From positions 124,001 to 188,000 of the forward strand of contig NZ_JBDOIO010000001.1 in the NCBI RefSeq assembly GCF_039831995.1: 64,000 nucleotides of DNA, read 5' to 3'. The DNA comes from Paenibacillus pabuli. Lineage in GTDB: Bacteria > Bacillota > Bacilli > Paenibacillales > Paenibacillaceae. The position numbers were made by a program, and so were the translations under genes. Positions 17,042 through 25,999 of the stretch are shown one piece after another. The notes under the pieces are model-generated. The model had not been told where the DNA came from and ran no database searches. It saw only the letters and a list, made by a program, of their open reading frames with translations. Position 1 is the first letter of the stretch; each line of letters begins with the position of its first letter.

Positions 17042-17269
17042 ATGTACGTAAAGGACCACTTCGTCGGTATCAGAATTTATGGCTTTTGTAATGGTTTCTT
17101 CGGTCGTGATAACTATGAAACTAAGGATATCATTGCAAGTGGTAAGGATTGGATTGTTGCTGTGTGTGAGGAAAACATTCCTAGGTTCGCTAGTTTCCAT
17201 GGATATCCTGATGGGAAGATGGCAGAGTATATTGAAGAATGGTCTAAGTATGGATTGGATGACGACTGA
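17042..17269 (+). CDS. Hypothetical phage protein
   Basis: 75 residues from ATG 17042 with TTAGGAGGATAAG upstream. It contains GIRIYGFCNGFFGRD, a pattern I associate with small conserved phage proteins of unknown role. Confidence 0.65.
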   Translation: MYVKDHFVGIRIYGFCNGFFGRDNYETKDIIASGKDWIVAVCEENIPRFASFHGYPDGKMAEYIEEWSKYGLDDD

Positions 17270-17289
17270 TCTTTTTGAATTAACTGGAG

Positions 17290-17496
17290 GTGGAAATTAT
17301 CGGTAGACGTGCATTAAAGGCGCTCACGATGGCATTGGTTGTTATCGCTTACGTACTCGCTTATGGTTATCTGATCGACCCTTATATTCAGAGTAAGGCG
17401 ATTGGATTTGTAGTATTGATCCTGATTGGCGTAACAATCGAGTATTTTGTCTCAGGACTCATTAAGAAGAAATGGAGGAAGAAAACTGATGGGTAG
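17290..17496 (+). CDS. Small membrane protein, start uncertain
   Basis: About 66-68 residues with two membrane segments (near 10-28 and 37-57) and a Lys-rich end. The GTG at 17290 overlaps the strong site GGAGGTGG, so translation may begin at the in-frame ATT or ATC at 17296-17299 instead. Other genes here show the same problem. Confidence 0.58.
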   Translation: MEIIGRRALKALTMALVVIAYVLAYGYLIDPYIQSKAIGFVVLILIGVTIEYFVSGLIKKKWRKKTDG

Positions 17497-17674
17497 TGCG
17501 CTAAGATCGATAACAATGACTTTACTGGGACGATCTGGAGCAACACTTACAGGTACTTCCCTTGCATTTCTTGATGATGTTTTTGACATGTTGGACGTAA
17601 TTAAAGGATCTGACGCACTAATTTTCGGAGTACCTGCTTTTATTATTTATTTTTTCATCATGAGTGATGACTAA
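17489..17674 (+). CDS. Small membrane protein
   Basis: 61 residues from ATG 17489 after TGGAGGAAG, overlapping the previous gene by 8 bases. A C-terminal hydrophobic stretch (ALIFGVPAFIIYFFIM) could be a membrane segment. Not recognised. Confidence 0.6.
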   Translation: MGSALRSITMTLLGRSGATLTGTSLAFLDDVFDMLDVIKGSDALIFGVPAFIIYFFIMSDD

Positions 17675-17690
17675 CATTGGAGGAAATTAT

Positions 17691-18245
17691 ATGAAACGCA
17701 AGATTATGGGTATCACTACAGCAGTCCTGATGTTGGCTTTGGTTGGTTGTGGTAAGGCAGATGTAACTGAAGTTGCAGATACAGCTGTATCGGCAAGTGC
17801 TGAAGTGACAGCCGAAGCTACGACTGAAATGGAAACACGTGAATTCCAAGGAATCACCTTTGAGTTCGATAAGTCTTATACTAAGGTTGACGAAAAGACA
17901 GATACGAATTTTACGTACGCAGCATATCTTATGGACGCAGCAAACTCAACAAGTTTCAATATCGTAGTTGAGAATTTACCTGCTGATATTACTCTTGAGA
18001 AGTATATGGAACTCTCATTCGGTGGTTCTGGTATGGTCGCTGACAGCGAAGAAACTGTCGAGAAAAATGGGATCACTTGGTCAGTAGTTTCTACGAATAA
18101 TCAAGGACTCAAGTTGGACCAGCATACATTCATCGAAAATAAGAAAGCATACATTTTTACATACGCGAGTATGCCTGATGGTTACGATGCATTGTATGAC
18201 ACTTACTTAAAAATTATCGACTCTGTTAAACTTACAGAGAAATAA
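17691..18245 (+). CDS. Secreted lipoprotein
   Basis: 184 residues from ATG 17691 with TTGGAGGAAA upstream. MKRKIMGITTAVLMLALVGC is a signal peptide with the lipobox LVGC, so Cys20 would be lipidated and the protein anchored outside the membrane. A Thr/Ala/Glu-rich linker is followed by a ~130-residue domain resembling DUF1795/PsbP-like folds (weak). Phage surface lipoproteins often block superinfecting phage; that role is inference. Confidence 0.75.
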   Translation: MKRKIMGITTAVLMLALVGCGKADVTEVADTAVSASAEVTAEATTEMETREFQGITFEFDKSYTKVDEKTDTNFTYAAYLMDAANSTSFNIVVENLPADITLEKYMELSFGGSGMVADSEETVEKNGITWSVVSTNNQGLKLDQHTFIENKKAYIFTYASMPDGYDALYDTYLKIIDSVKLTEK

Positions 18246-18259
18246 GGAGGATAACTTGC

Positions 18260-18910
18260 ATGGGTGGGCCTGATTTCTTTGAGAAAATTGAAAGTACTGT
18301 ACGTATGGAAGAATTACTTAATCTGTGTATAAAAGTAGCGTATGAAAACGCGGCTAATACGGAAGTCTACATCGGAGAATACGATTATTTTGTTGATACA
18401 ACTACCGAATTGTATGAAAACTTGACTATCGGAATTTCGATGAACAGCGCTGATCCAGTAAAAACGTACGTTGGTTACATTGACGGTCTCTTGTTCGGTG
18501 TACCTAAGGCAGGTGGAGTACCTACACTCTACATTAATCAAAACAGTTTGTACTTGAATAACGGAACATATTATCCTGCTCTGACTGATATCAAATCAAC
18601 AGTAAAAATGGACTATCTCCGTGAAGATTGTGAGAAAATCCTCAAGGATGCAGGTGCTCACGAAAGAGTCTACTTGGAAGAGTTTTATATTTACTTTGAC
18701 GTATATAATCCAATTTACGTAGACGCCGTGGAAGCGCTTAGTAAACATTTCCGCGATCCAGTTGATGTCATTATGAAAGATATTAGCAGATCGCTTTTCA
18801 ATGAGCAGATCGAAGGTGCACCTGAGATTTATTGCAGTGGCACTGGAGTTTATCTCCAGACAGGTTCCGTTGAGTTCAGAGCTAAGTCCAATATCAATCG
18901 TTATCAGTAA
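18260..18910 (+). CDS. Hypothetical protein with internal duplication
   Basis: 216 residues from ATG 18260 after AAGGAGGATAA. Two halves align: KIESTVRMEELLNLCIKVA with DIKSTVKMDYLREDCEKIL, VYIGEYDYFVD with VYLEEFYIYFD, and GGVPTLYIN with GAPEIYCSG. This indicates duplication of a ~105-residue domain. Function unknown. Confidence 0.7.
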   Translation: MGGPDFFEKIESTVRMEELLNLCIKVAYENAANTEVYIGEYDYFVDTTTELYENLTIGISMNSADPVKTYVGYIDGLLFGVPKAGGVPTLYINQNSLYLNNGTYYPALTDIKSTVKMDYLREDCEKILKDAGAHERVYLEEFYIYFDVYNPIYVDAVEALSKHFRDPVDVIMKDISRSLFNEQIEGAPEIYCSGTGVYLQTGSVEFRAKSNINRYQ

Positions 18911-18948
18911 TTATATATAAAGGTAAAGTTGGTATTAACCTAAATTAA

Positions 18949-18995
18949 GAGAATTGCAATCATGATATTCACTATACATGGTTGCGTTCTCTTTG
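18949..18995 (+). terminator. Intrinsic terminator
   Basis: GAGAATTGCAATCATG pairs with CATGGTTGCGTTCTC, followed by TTT. It excludes the upstream in-frame ATG 18962 as the next gene's start. Confidence 0.8.
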
Positions 18996-19012
18996 AACTC
19001 TGGAGGACATCT

Positions 19013-19618
19013 ATGAGCAACCTGGGAGCAACACATACAGTAGATATGATTGTAACAACTCTTTTTAACCGAAAAAGTAATGAAGATTACCCACGATATG
19101 TTTTAGGTTATCTTGTAAGAAATTTAGCTACAGGTAATTCCAAGTTAGTTGCACGTGAAGAAGCATTTATGATGGGATTCAAACGTGCTGAAGCACATAG
19201 CCAAGGATTGGTAGATTCGCCATTGTTTTTTGACAACGCATCAATACATACTTTTCAGTTCCGTGGTGATTATGAATATTTCCTGTTAACTGAGGAAAAC
19301 GATTATTTCCGTGATGAAACAATGATTGCAGATTTTACAGCACGAAATCGAACTTTACATTACGATCGTGAATATAGTTCCGCTGAAGCTATGGAAGTGG
19401 CTGCTTTTATGGCGGATCGAGTAATTGCCGGAGAGTTCGATTCTACTGATCGAATGAAGGATATCATTTACCATTACCGAAACATCCTGTATCCTCGGGC
19501 ATATATTAATGGTGCAAATAGTTTTAGTAATATCAGAGATTTATCTGACCGTATTCGCGGAGAAGATGACAAAGAACGTAAGCAACGCCGGGCAATGTAC
19601 GGCAGAGACTACAGATAA
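19013..19618 (+). CDS. Member of a four-gene paralogous family
   Basis: 201 residues from ATG 19013 with CTGGAGGACA upstream. It shares a pattern with the 24099, 24812 and 39436 products: GY.(V/I).N..T......(S/T).(D/E)EA, then PL(F/Y)F(D/E)NA, E..VAD, and a C-terminal A..A..(I/V)..G.......L segment. Family function unknown; the C-terminus is Arg/Lys-rich. Confidence 0.68.
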   Translation: MSNLGATHTVDMIVTTLFNRKSNEDYPRYVLGYLVRNLATGNSKLVAREEAFMMGFKRAEAHSQGLVDSPLFFDNASIHTFQFRGDYEYFLLTEENDYFRDETMIADFTARNRTLHYDREYSSAEAMEVAAFMADRVIAGEFDSTDRMKDIIYHYRNILYPRAYINGANSFSNIRDLSDRIRGEDDKERKQRRAMYGRDYR

Positions 19619-19635
19619 ATTTAGGAGGAAATTAC

Positions 19636-19896
19636 ATGAGTCTTAGTATTCGTACGATACCTACTATTATGGGAAACTGTTATATTATTGAGGACCAAAA
19701 TACAGGTAGAAATGTTGAAGTCATGGAGTTGCAAATCAACGCTATTATTAGTACTGACCGGGATATGGGGTCATTACCTCATGCTGACTGGAGTAAGGAT
19801 GGAAATAGTATTAATATTGTGCATCATGGTAAACCTGAAAGACGGAATATTACTTTCACAGTCGAGGATTTTTATTCAGCTTTAGAACAATCTTAA
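19636..19896 (+). CDS. Hypothetical protein
   Basis: 86 residues from ATG 19636 after TTTAGGAGGAAA. Not recognised. Confidence 0.65.
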   Translation: MSLSIRTIPTIMGNCYIIEDQNTGRNVEVMELQINAIISTDRDMGSLPHADWSKDGNSINIVHHGKPERRNITFTVEDFYSALEQS

Positions 19897-19919
19897 TTTA
19901 ATATGAAAGGATGTCAACC

Positions 19920-20285
19920 ATGGAAAGAGTTCCTTATGACGTAGGTAAACGACCTGCGGGAGTAATTGATACTCCTGCTTACAAACTTAAAACGCGAACT
20001 ATGATATTGAAAGCCGGTAGTGATGCTTTGCACCAGCTCGGAAATATCGGCACAGACATTGATGATAATATTTTGGTTTATGCCGAAGACAAAGATTACT
20101 ATATCGGAAAATATGTCACTGGTTTTGGTTTCTTCGATGTTCACTTCCGCAAAGATGATGTACGACCTTTGACTAGGGAAGAAGTAGACGAATTTAATAC
20201 ACAGTACCTTGGTATTGATGGACAGGTATTCAATAAGAATAACATCGATTATGATGGATATAGTCCAGACAGCTCTGAGGGGTAA
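19920..20285 (+). CDS. Hypothetical protein
   Basis: 121 residues from ATG 19920; the ATG at 19911 is part of the AAAGGATG site. Acidic, soluble, not recognised. Confidence 0.65.
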   Translation: MERVPYDVGKRPAGVIDTPAYKLKTRTMILKAGSDALHQLGNIGTDIDDNILVYAEDKDYYIGKYVTGFGFFDVHFRKDDVRPLTREEVDEFNTQYLGIDGQVFNKNNIDYDGYSPDSSEG

Positions 20286-20332
20286 ATTGACGAATACATT
20301 AAGTAAGTATCACATGATAGGGGTGAGTTGTT

Positions 20333-20449
20333 ATTAAGGGATTTATAATTGCATTTTTGATTGGATCCGCCCCAGGTATCATCTACTACTGTCACGATAG
20401 TATTCGACGTTATAGGTTGGCAAGGTACTGGAGATCCAAGATGGATTAA
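20333..20449 (+). CDS. Tiny membrane protein with a possible ATT start
   Basis: About 38 residues, IKGFIIAFLIGSAPGIIYYC followed by a basic tail. No ATG, GTG or TTG opens this frame, yet GGGGTGAG is correctly spaced from ATT 20333. One membrane segment is evident. Either ATT is the start or the frame is a decayed gene. Confidence 0.4.
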   Translation: MKGFIIAFLIGSAPGIIYYCHDSIRRYRLARYWRSKMD

Positions 20450-20472
20450 ATTAAAAATAAAAATGTGTTTGT

Positions 20473-20504
20473 AAAAACCGGATCAATCGATTCGGTTTTT
20501 ATTG
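20473..20504 (+). terminator. Intrinsic terminator
   Basis: AAAAACCGGAT / ATTCGGTTTTT hairpin. Confidence 0.85.
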
Positions 20505-20636
20505 TTTCGTCAGACCGCCCATCTAGTTATAGAATAGGTAATAAATAATATGATAGTTTATGTGTAATTCATGAATCGATCTCAATTTACAGCTTGGGTC
20601 CAGGTATAAGGAAACTTTATTACACGATTACTATTA

Positions 20637-20658
20637 TATTAGTCAAATTACACTAATA
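20637..20658 (+). repeat. Inverted repeat near a ribosome binding site
   Basis: TATTAGT / ACTAATA, located 13 bases before CGGAGGTAC. Nearly the same element precedes the BdbD-like gene (29097-29115), suggesting a shared operator or RNA control site. The preceding ~130 bases show nothing else I can name. Confidence 0.45.
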
Positions 20659-20682
20659 TAACTTTTAATCGGAGGTACATCT

Positions 20683-21462
20683 ATGACTTACATGCGACTT
20701 AAAACAGACTTGTCTGAAAATTCATTTAATAACCGTTACAACTATAATCCTGAAATTATGGAACTGCACTTGAACTATGCAGATATTCTTGATAAAACTC
20801 TACTGCATCAGCGTATTGAGCAGCTTCAGGCTAGTGGAATTGACGTCTATTTACATCACCCTATGACATTGCCGAATGGGGAAATGCTTGATATCATGGC
20901 ATTGGAAGATGAGAAGTACATTGCATATTTAGATAACATTCAAACAATGGTTGAAACTTGTAAAATTTACGGCATCAAGTGTATTGTACACGCACACTAT
21001 GCTAACACTGAAAGTAGCAATCATTTGAGTCTTGAGAAAACTCTTGAGATGCGGGATAAAATTTCGGATATCCTTTCTTATGGACGTGAATATCTGCTTT
21101 GGGAGGATACAATTGAGGGTCTCTTCTCGTATGATAACCCTTACCTTATCGAGTATTTGATTAAACCGCTGAATTTGCCTTTGTGCCAAGATATCAGTCA
21201 TTCCTTCATTGCATTGAAAGGTGATAATGAGAAATTGGTAAATGTCACTGAAGCTGTGAAAGATCACTCTCAGTACTTTCACGTTGTGGATAGCATGGGT
21301 GAAACACACGACGGATTGATTCTTGGTGAAGGTAAGATCAATTGGAAAGAACTTAAACCCTATCTTGAGGACAAGCCGTTCATTTTTGAAATCGGACTAA
21401 CCGCTCCGTATCATGATTGTTCGCCAATGATTGAAAGTGTAAACTATTTCAACAGTATCTAA
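20683..21462 (+). CDS. Sugar-phosphate isomerase/AP-endonuclease-like TIM-barrel protein
   Basis: 259 residues from ATG 20683 with CGGAGGTAC upstream. Metal-binding residues of the xylose-isomerase-like/endonuclease IV barrel are visible in order: VYLHHP, CIVHAHY, EDTIEG, CQDISHSF and HVVDSMGETHDG...LGEGKINW, ending FEIGL. The length matches sugar phosphate isomerase/epimerase proteins. It could act on a sugar phosphate or on damaged DNA; sequence alone does not decide. Confidence 0.72.
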   Translation: MTYMRLKTDLSENSFNNRYNYNPEIMELHLNYADILDKTLLHQRIEQLQASGIDVYLHHPMTLPNGEMLDIMALEDEKYIAYLDNIQTMVETCKIYGIKCIVHAHYANTESSNHLSLEKTLEMRDKISDILSYGREYLLWEDTIEGLFSYDNPYLIEYLIKPLNLPLCQDISHSFIALKGDNEKLVNVTEAVKDHSQYFHVVDSMGETHDGLILGEGKINWKELKPYLEDKPFIFEIGLTAPYHDCSPMIESVNYFNSI

Positions 21463-21470
21463 TATTTACT

Positions 21471-21504
21471 GAGAACTATCTTAACGGGTAGTTCTCTTTA
21501 TTTT
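21471..21504 (+). terminator. Intrinsic terminator
   Basis: GAGAACTATC / GGTAGTTCTC hairpin followed by TTTATTTT. Confidence 0.85.
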
Positions 21505-21520
21505 ATTAAACTATTAACTA

Positions 21521-21542
21521 TCGTATTAATTAAGTTGTATAC
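21521..21542 (+). promoter_or_regulatory. Recurring phage promoter-like motif (TCGTATTAA subtype)
   Basis: TCGTATTAATTAAG then TTGTATAC, 32 bases before ATG 21574. Confidence 0.6.
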
Positions 21543-21573
21543 AGATACAAATATAACTGGAGGTTATGTATCG

Positions 21574-21978
21574 ATGGATCATTTTCTCAACTGCAATAAT
21601 GTTGTCACAAGGTTGGTCGAAGAATGGGGACAGTACGGCAAATTGATTATTGCTTATGATTTCGACAACACTGTTTACGATTATCATAATAAAGGGTACT
21701 CTTTCGATCACGTTATTCAATTACTCCGTGACTGTAAGGAAATGGGTATGCACTTGATTGTGTATACTGCTTGTGAGGAATCGAAGTTCGATTTCATTCG
21801 CGATCATCTTAACAACAATAACATTCCATTCGATAGTATTAATCAGCATGCTAGTTTTGTTCCTTTTCAAAGTGGAAAGATCTACTATAATCATTTCCTG
21901 GATGATCGAGCAGGATTACGATCAGCTTACGAGGATTTGCGTTCTGCTATTCGGGTGATTAAACAATACGATAAATAA
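21574..21978 (+). CDS. HAD-superfamily phosphatase
   Basis: 134 residues from ATG 21574 with TGGAGGTTA upstream. IIAYDFDNTVYDY near residues 25-37 is HAD motif I (DxDxT, nucleophile Asp). LIVYTAC is motif II and HFLDDRAGL is the acidic motif IV. No large cap domain fits in this length. Substrate unknown, possibly a nucleotide or sugar phosphate; the adjacent sugar-isomerase-like gene gives weak support to the latter. Confidence 0.75.
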   Translation: MDHFLNCNNVVTRLVEEWGQYGKLIIAYDFDNTVYDYHNKGYSFDHVIQLLRDCKEMGMHLIVYTACEESKFDFIRDHLNNNNIPFDSINQHASFVPFQSGKIYYNHFLDDRAGLRSAYEDLRSAIRVIKQYDK

Positions 21979-21990
21979 GGAGATTACGTC

Positions 21991-22218
21991 ATGTTGAAAG
22001 ATTTTTATTATTCTAGAATGATGCAGCGTAGTGCGAGTAATGAGATTCCATATACAACATCGCGACACAGAATTAAGATGCACACTGTTAATATTAACGG
22101 TAAAGAACTACCATTCACGATTCAAGTAGATCATGGTACTGAAAACCCAGCTAAATGGCCTGATCTTGTATTCCTGGGAACCGCAGACGACAGTAACATT
22201 ACATACAATTTTATTTAA
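21991..22218 (+). CDS. Hypothetical protein
   Basis: 75 residues from ATG 21991 after AAGGAGATTA. Not recognised. Confidence 0.62.
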   Translation: MLKDFYYSRMMQRSASNEIPYTTSRHRIKMHTVNINGKELPFTIQVDHGTENPAKWPDLVFLGTADDSNITYNFI

Positions 22219-22232
22219 CTGGAGGTATCGAC

Positions 22233-22856
22233 TTGGATAAAATTATGACAGCTGCTGATTATATCGCTGTACAACATAACTTGACATTTGTTAAACATGC
22301 AATTGAATATACTGAAGGACTCATCACAAAAGTAAAAGATAGCGGACACATTATTAGAATAACACCAAATTTAGAAGCATTAGAGAAGTCACGACTGGAT
22401 TATGAAGATTCTATCGAAAGTCACTTAATGACGCTGAAAGCAACAGCAATTAGATTACAGGGTACGTTAATTGGGTATGAAACTATGATGAAGTCCGGGC
22501 AAAAATTAGTTTCACTTGACATCATGTACGATATCGACTCTAATACAACAAATTATGAAGTGTCATTCCATATAGCAGAGGATTGTGAATCTACAGAAGA
22601 GGAATTTTACGTGTACCGTATTGTAGGGGATTCCCGATTGTACTGTACAATGAATTTCCTTACTGCTGATACTACTAATATTGGCGAAAGCTTCGATTAT
22701 ATTGTAACAACACAAATGAATAATATATTCGTAACATCGTGCACTGACTCCACGACCCCTGGGGATGGTGCAATCGAAAACTATGTTTGGACAACTGAGG
22801 TGATGAAAGATGACGTAATTGAAGCGCTGCAACTATATATTGCAGACAGTAAATAA
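22233..22856 (+). CDS. Hypothetical protein
   Basis: 207 residues from TTG 22233 after CTGGAGGTATC. Helical N-terminus, beta-rich C-terminus. Not recognised. Confidence 0.68.
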   Translation: MDKIMTAADYIAVQHNLTFVKHAIEYTEGLITKVKDSGHIIRITPNLEALEKSRLDYEDSIESHLMTLKATAIRLQGTLIGYETMMKSGQKLVSLDIMYDIDSNTTNYEVSFHIAEDCESTEEEFYVYRIVGDSRLYCTMNFLTADTTNIGESFDYIVTTQMNNIFVTSCTDSTTPGDGAIENYVWTTEVMKDDVIEALQLYIADSK

Positions 22857-22920
22857 AAACAGTATATATCGAAATTAAAATTCACTTGCATAAAATGCAC
22901 CTTTCACAGCTATTATATAG

Positions 22921-22963
22921 TCCCTCTTGATTCCTAATGATTAAGGATAAGAGGGATTTTTTA
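22921..22963 (+). terminator. Intrinsic terminator
   Basis: TCCCTCTT / AAGAGGGA outer stem with a partly paired interior, followed by TTTTTT. Confidence 0.82.
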
Positions 22964-23012
22964 TTAGCGTATATAAGAAGTAACGGAAAATACACAGGGA
23001 TTGAGGGACAAC

Positions 23013-23465
23013 GTGAAAAAGAAGAAGGTCGACAAATTCGTTGCAACTATTATGGTAGGTATCGGTATAATATTCTCTATATATGCATTATTTACCGATG
23101 AGATCAATAAGATTATAGACAAGGATCCTATAGTTGTCGAAGCAGATCATCAGCTAGTATTTCCAAGCAGTAAATATCCCGAAACAGCCGAGCACATTAA
23201 GGAAGCTATCGCTAACGGAGAGTCAAGAATCTGTACTATCGACCGCGACGGAGCCGAAGAGAATCGGAAATTATCTTTAAAAGGTATTCCAACCAAAAAG
23301 GGATTTGACCGTGACGAGTGGCCAATGGCAATGTGTGAAGAAGGTGGTGAAGGTGCCGATATTAAATACATATCCCCTTCCGATAATCGTGGTGCAGGAA
23401 GTTGGGTAGGTAATCAACTTGAAGACTTTCCCAATGGTACAAGGGTTGAAATAATCGTAAAATAA
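23013..23465 (+). CDS. NucB-like membrane-anchored deoxyribonuclease
   Basis: 150 residues from GTG 23013 with GAGGG upstream. A short basic N-terminus and one membrane segment (about 11-27) act as a signal anchor. The rest matches the NucA/NucB family: [53 protein letters not shown]. The catalytic DRDEWP segment and N/D ligands are intact. NucA/NucB are extracellular endonucleases of Bacillus. On a phage it may degrade DNA outside the membrane, for example injected DNA of a competitor or released host DNA (inference). Confidence 0.88.
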   Translation: MKKKKVDKFVATIMVGIGIIFSIYALFTDEINKIIDKDPIVVEADHQLVFPSSKYPETAEHIKEAIANGESRICTIDRDGAEENRKLSLKGIPTKKGFDRDEWPMAMCEEGGEGADIKYISPSDNRGAGSWVGNQLEDFPNGTRVEIIVK

Positions 23466-23479
23466 AGGAGAATTTTACA

Positions 23480-24070
23480 TTGGCTCATATTGAAAAGATT
23501 ATTCAGGATTTTATGCCCCAAGGTGATTATTCGATCGTTGGGATAAACAGTTCTCTGGTGGTAGATTATTTGCTTGCTGCTATGGCTGATCATTACGCAT
23601 CGATGAATAAATCTGTGCTGGTGTTGAGCGGCAGTTGTGATCGGGTAAAGGACTTAATCGCTCGGAGAATCGGAGGTAAGTTTCACTTAGATCATGATCA
23701 AAAACAAGCAATATTCCTCAATATGCATATCAATAATTACTACGAAACCCACGTAGATAGTTATATTGACCATTGTTATAATATGCGTCCCGATGTTGTG
23801 TTGATAAATACTGGGGTTAAAAATTTCGATCATATTGAGGTATTTGACAATCTGGCACGTATATATTTCAATAACCCGCAAACAACTCTAGTTAACCTTT
23901 TTATCAGCAGAGAACTTAATCCACACGATCATATCTATAAGACAGCACGTAATAGAACAATAGTCACACGCAACGAGGATGAAATTTATTTGAGAACTAC
24001 TGACGAATCAAAGATAGCATTTTACTATTACAGATCTGGAGACTGGCCTTATACCCAGGACTCTATATAA
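23480..24070 (+). CDS. Hypothetical protein
   Basis: 196 residues from TTG 23480 after AAAGGAGAA. Alternating strand/helix pattern (VLVLSGS, VVLINTGV, LVNLFISRE) suggests a Rossmann or RecA-like fold, but no Walker A is present. Function unknown. Confidence 0.68.
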   Translation: MAHIEKIIQDFMPQGDYSIVGINSSLVVDYLLAAMADHYASMNKSVLVLSGSCDRVKDLIARRIGGKFHLDHDQKQAIFLNMHINNYYETHVDSYIDHCYNMRPDVVLINTGVKNFDHIEVFDNLARIYFNNPQTTLVNLFISRELNPHDHIYKTARNRTIVTRNEDEIYLRTTDESKIAFYYYRSGDWPYTQDSI

Positions 24071-24098
24071 CAAACTACTTACAGCAGAGGAGACAATT

Positions 24099-24644
24099 AT
24101 GCTAAAATCAATTTATAAACGGTATGAGGAAAATGTTAACATCGCACCTTGTACTGTATTTGGTGCTATTGTATTCGGTTTGAACCAGAAGAAATCTGGA
24201 ACATTCAATTACTACGCTACACCACCTGGAATTATCGGTTATATCATTCAATTTCTAGATAATGGTGAGTATTATGCATTAACTCGCGATGAAGCATTCA
24301 CTTTAAGTTATTCTTATTGCGAAAATAATGAGTATAAGGGAATCAACAACAGCTTATACTTTAACAATGCTATTCATCATGCTAAGATGAATCATAAAGA
24401 TGGAACTGAGCATTTCTCACTTCGCGGAATAGTTGAAGGAGCATCTCTACTTAATTCCGAAACTGTTTCCGATCCTGTAGCAGAAAGTGACGCTTATAAT
24501 GTTAGCGAATCTGAAGCCGCTAGAGAACGAATTACAGCTATTGTGAATGGTATAATTCCTTCTAGCGACGCACTTTTGAAATTGATCAATGACTTCTATC
24601 TTGGTGGAGCATTGGTTAGTGCTATCCATGAACTTGAGGTTTAA
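24099..24644 (+). CDS. Member of the four-gene paralogous family
   Basis: 181 residues from ATG 24099. IIGYIIQF, LTRDEAFTLS, NNSLYFNNAI, ETVSDPV and the C-terminal AARERITAIVNG pattern align with the 19013, 24812 and 39436 products. Function unknown. Confidence 0.66.
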   Translation: MLKSIYKRYEENVNIAPCTVFGAIVFGLNQKKSGTFNYYATPPGIIGYIIQFLDNGEYYALTRDEAFTLSYSYCENNEYKGINNSLYFNNAIHHAKMNHKDGTEHFSLRGIVEGASLLNSETVSDPVAESDAYNVSESEAARERITAIVNGIIPSSDALLKLINDFYLGGALVSAIHELEV

Positions 24645-24737
24645 ATATTTCGTTTTTATGAATATAGGGTGTGGGGAACACAGTGTTTACTGAACCCGAA
24701 TCTTAGCAGTTATTAAGAAATAATGGTAAAAGCAAGG

Positions 24738-24766
24738 TTGATTTGGGACTATAGTTGTGGTATAAT
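24738..24766 (+). promoter_or_regulatory. Host sigma-A type promoter
   Basis: TTGATT, 17-base spacer, TATAAT at 24761-24766, preceded by TGTGG. It would drive the gene at 24812. Confidence 0.75.
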
Positions 24767-24811
24767 AAGGTAGCTGGGGGTAGGACTAAAGGCCTAAGGG
24801 GATGAAAACTT

Positions 24812-25336
24812 GTGAAAATAGACCTACAGCACATAGAACTTACGAATCACCGGATTATGTTTGTTGTCGCTGCAACTTTCAGTCGGAGTGCTGGTTCGGA
24901 AGATTTTAGACCTGGTGAAGCAATCGGATATGCCGTTATGAATAAAGAGACTGAAAATTTAAAGATTATCACCAGTGATGAAGCTATTAACTTGGCTCAC
25001 CGACGGTACAGCGAGTATCAGGCAGGTAAATCTGAAACTCCACTCTATTACGAAAATGCTTTAGCTATCGTAAGAACTTTCCGTAATACTGATTATAACC
25101 TTTTAATTGGACTCGATGGCAGACGTCCCTACACTGAGGAAACTGTTGCAGATTTGACTGGCAGTAGACGTTGGAACTATGCTGATTATTCATCAGCTAA
25201 AGTCCAAGAGACTGCTTATCAGCTCGCAAGAGATATTTTACAAGGTAAGTATTCAACAACCCCTGCTATGGATGAATTATTGGCTAGGTGGAAAGCCCAG
25301 GAACTTCGGAAAATGGGATATAACCAGAATAGTTAA
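24812..25336 (+). CDS. Member of the four-gene paralogous family
   Basis: 174 residues from GTG 24812 after AAGGGGATG. AIGYAVMNKET, TSDEAINLA, TPLYYENAL, EETVADL and SAKVQETAYQLARDILQG match the 19013 product well. The only family member with its own host-type promoter, so possibly expressed first. Confidence 0.7.
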   Translation: MKIDLQHIELTNHRIMFVVAATFSRSAGSEDFRPGEAIGYAVMNKETENLKIITSDEAINLAHRRYSEYQAGKSETPLYYENALAIVRTFRNTDYNLLIGLDGRRPYTEETVADLTGSRRWNYADYSSAKVQETAYQLARDILQGKYSTTPAMDELLARWKAQELRKMGYNQNS

Positions 25337-25450
25337 ACATATCCAAGCTGCTCTTATTCTACTACAACGTGATTAATTGAGAGCACATCACGAATTACAT
25401 CATAGTCACTACATATAAAGCAATATCAATTAAATTTTAATAACTACCCT

Positions 25451-25478
25451 AAAGCTGACATTAACAGTGTCAGCTTTT
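25451..25478 (+). terminator. Intrinsic terminator
   Basis: AAAGCTGACA / TGTCAGCTTT hairpin followed by TTATTT. Confidence 0.85.
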
Positions 25479-25529
25479 ATTTACAAAGAAGGAGAAGTAG
25501 AGTCGTAGGGTACGATTTCGAAAAACATC

Positions 25530-25880
25530 ATGATCGAGAATATGGCTAGTAGTTCCAGCTCACTTGGAATCGTTGATATTAGTAGCCTCTTTGAAAATGA
25601 GCATGCAATTGTTGAGGTGTATGAGTACTCCAACTTCATCTCACTGGCTAATATCGATGTACATGAGGAGCAACGTCGTAACGGAATCGGTACTGAGATT
25701 ATCCGAAAAATTCGAGAATATTCGGCTCAAGTTGGAAAACCTATCATCCTAATCGCAGTTGACCCTGAGGGTGATACACCAAGTTGGTTGGAAATTTTCT
25801 ATCATAACAATGGATTCGATACTAATCGTCGAGGATCAGATTTTACAGATATAGATTTGGTATACCGACCACTGCACTAA
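25530..25880 (+). CDS. GNAT-family acetyltransferase
   Basis: 116 residues. LANIDVHEEQRRNGIGTEIIRKI contains the acetyl-CoA pyrophosphate loop (QRRNGIGT), and the C-terminus has NNGFDTNRRG like motif B. The start is uncertain: ATG 25530 has no good ribosome binding site, and the nearest strong one ends at 25497. Substrate unknown. Confidence 0.7.
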   Translation: MIENMASSSSSLGIVDISSLFENEHAIVEVYEYSNFISLANIDVHEEQRRNGIGTEIIRKIREYSAQVGKPIILIAVDPEGDTPSWLEIFYHNNGFDTNRRGSDFTDIDLVYRPLH

Positions 25881-25885
25881 TTACT

Positions 25886-25912
25886 AACGTCAGCTAAGGC
25901 TGGCGTTTTATT
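25886..25912 (+). terminator. Intrinsic terminator
   Basis: AACGTCAGC / GCTGGCGTTTT hairpin. Confidence 0.85.
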
Positions 25913-25939
25913 TTGCTTATTTATATAATCCTTTAGATG

Positions 25940-25961
25940 TCCTTATCATTAAAGTAGGTTG
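25940..25961 (+). promoter_or_regulatory. Recurring phage promoter-like motif (divergent)
   Basis: TCCTTATCATTAAAGTAGG, 39 bases before the start at 26000. Confidence 0.45.
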
Positions 25962-25999
25962 AAAGACTAATAGAATATAATATATTAGGAGTGATAGAT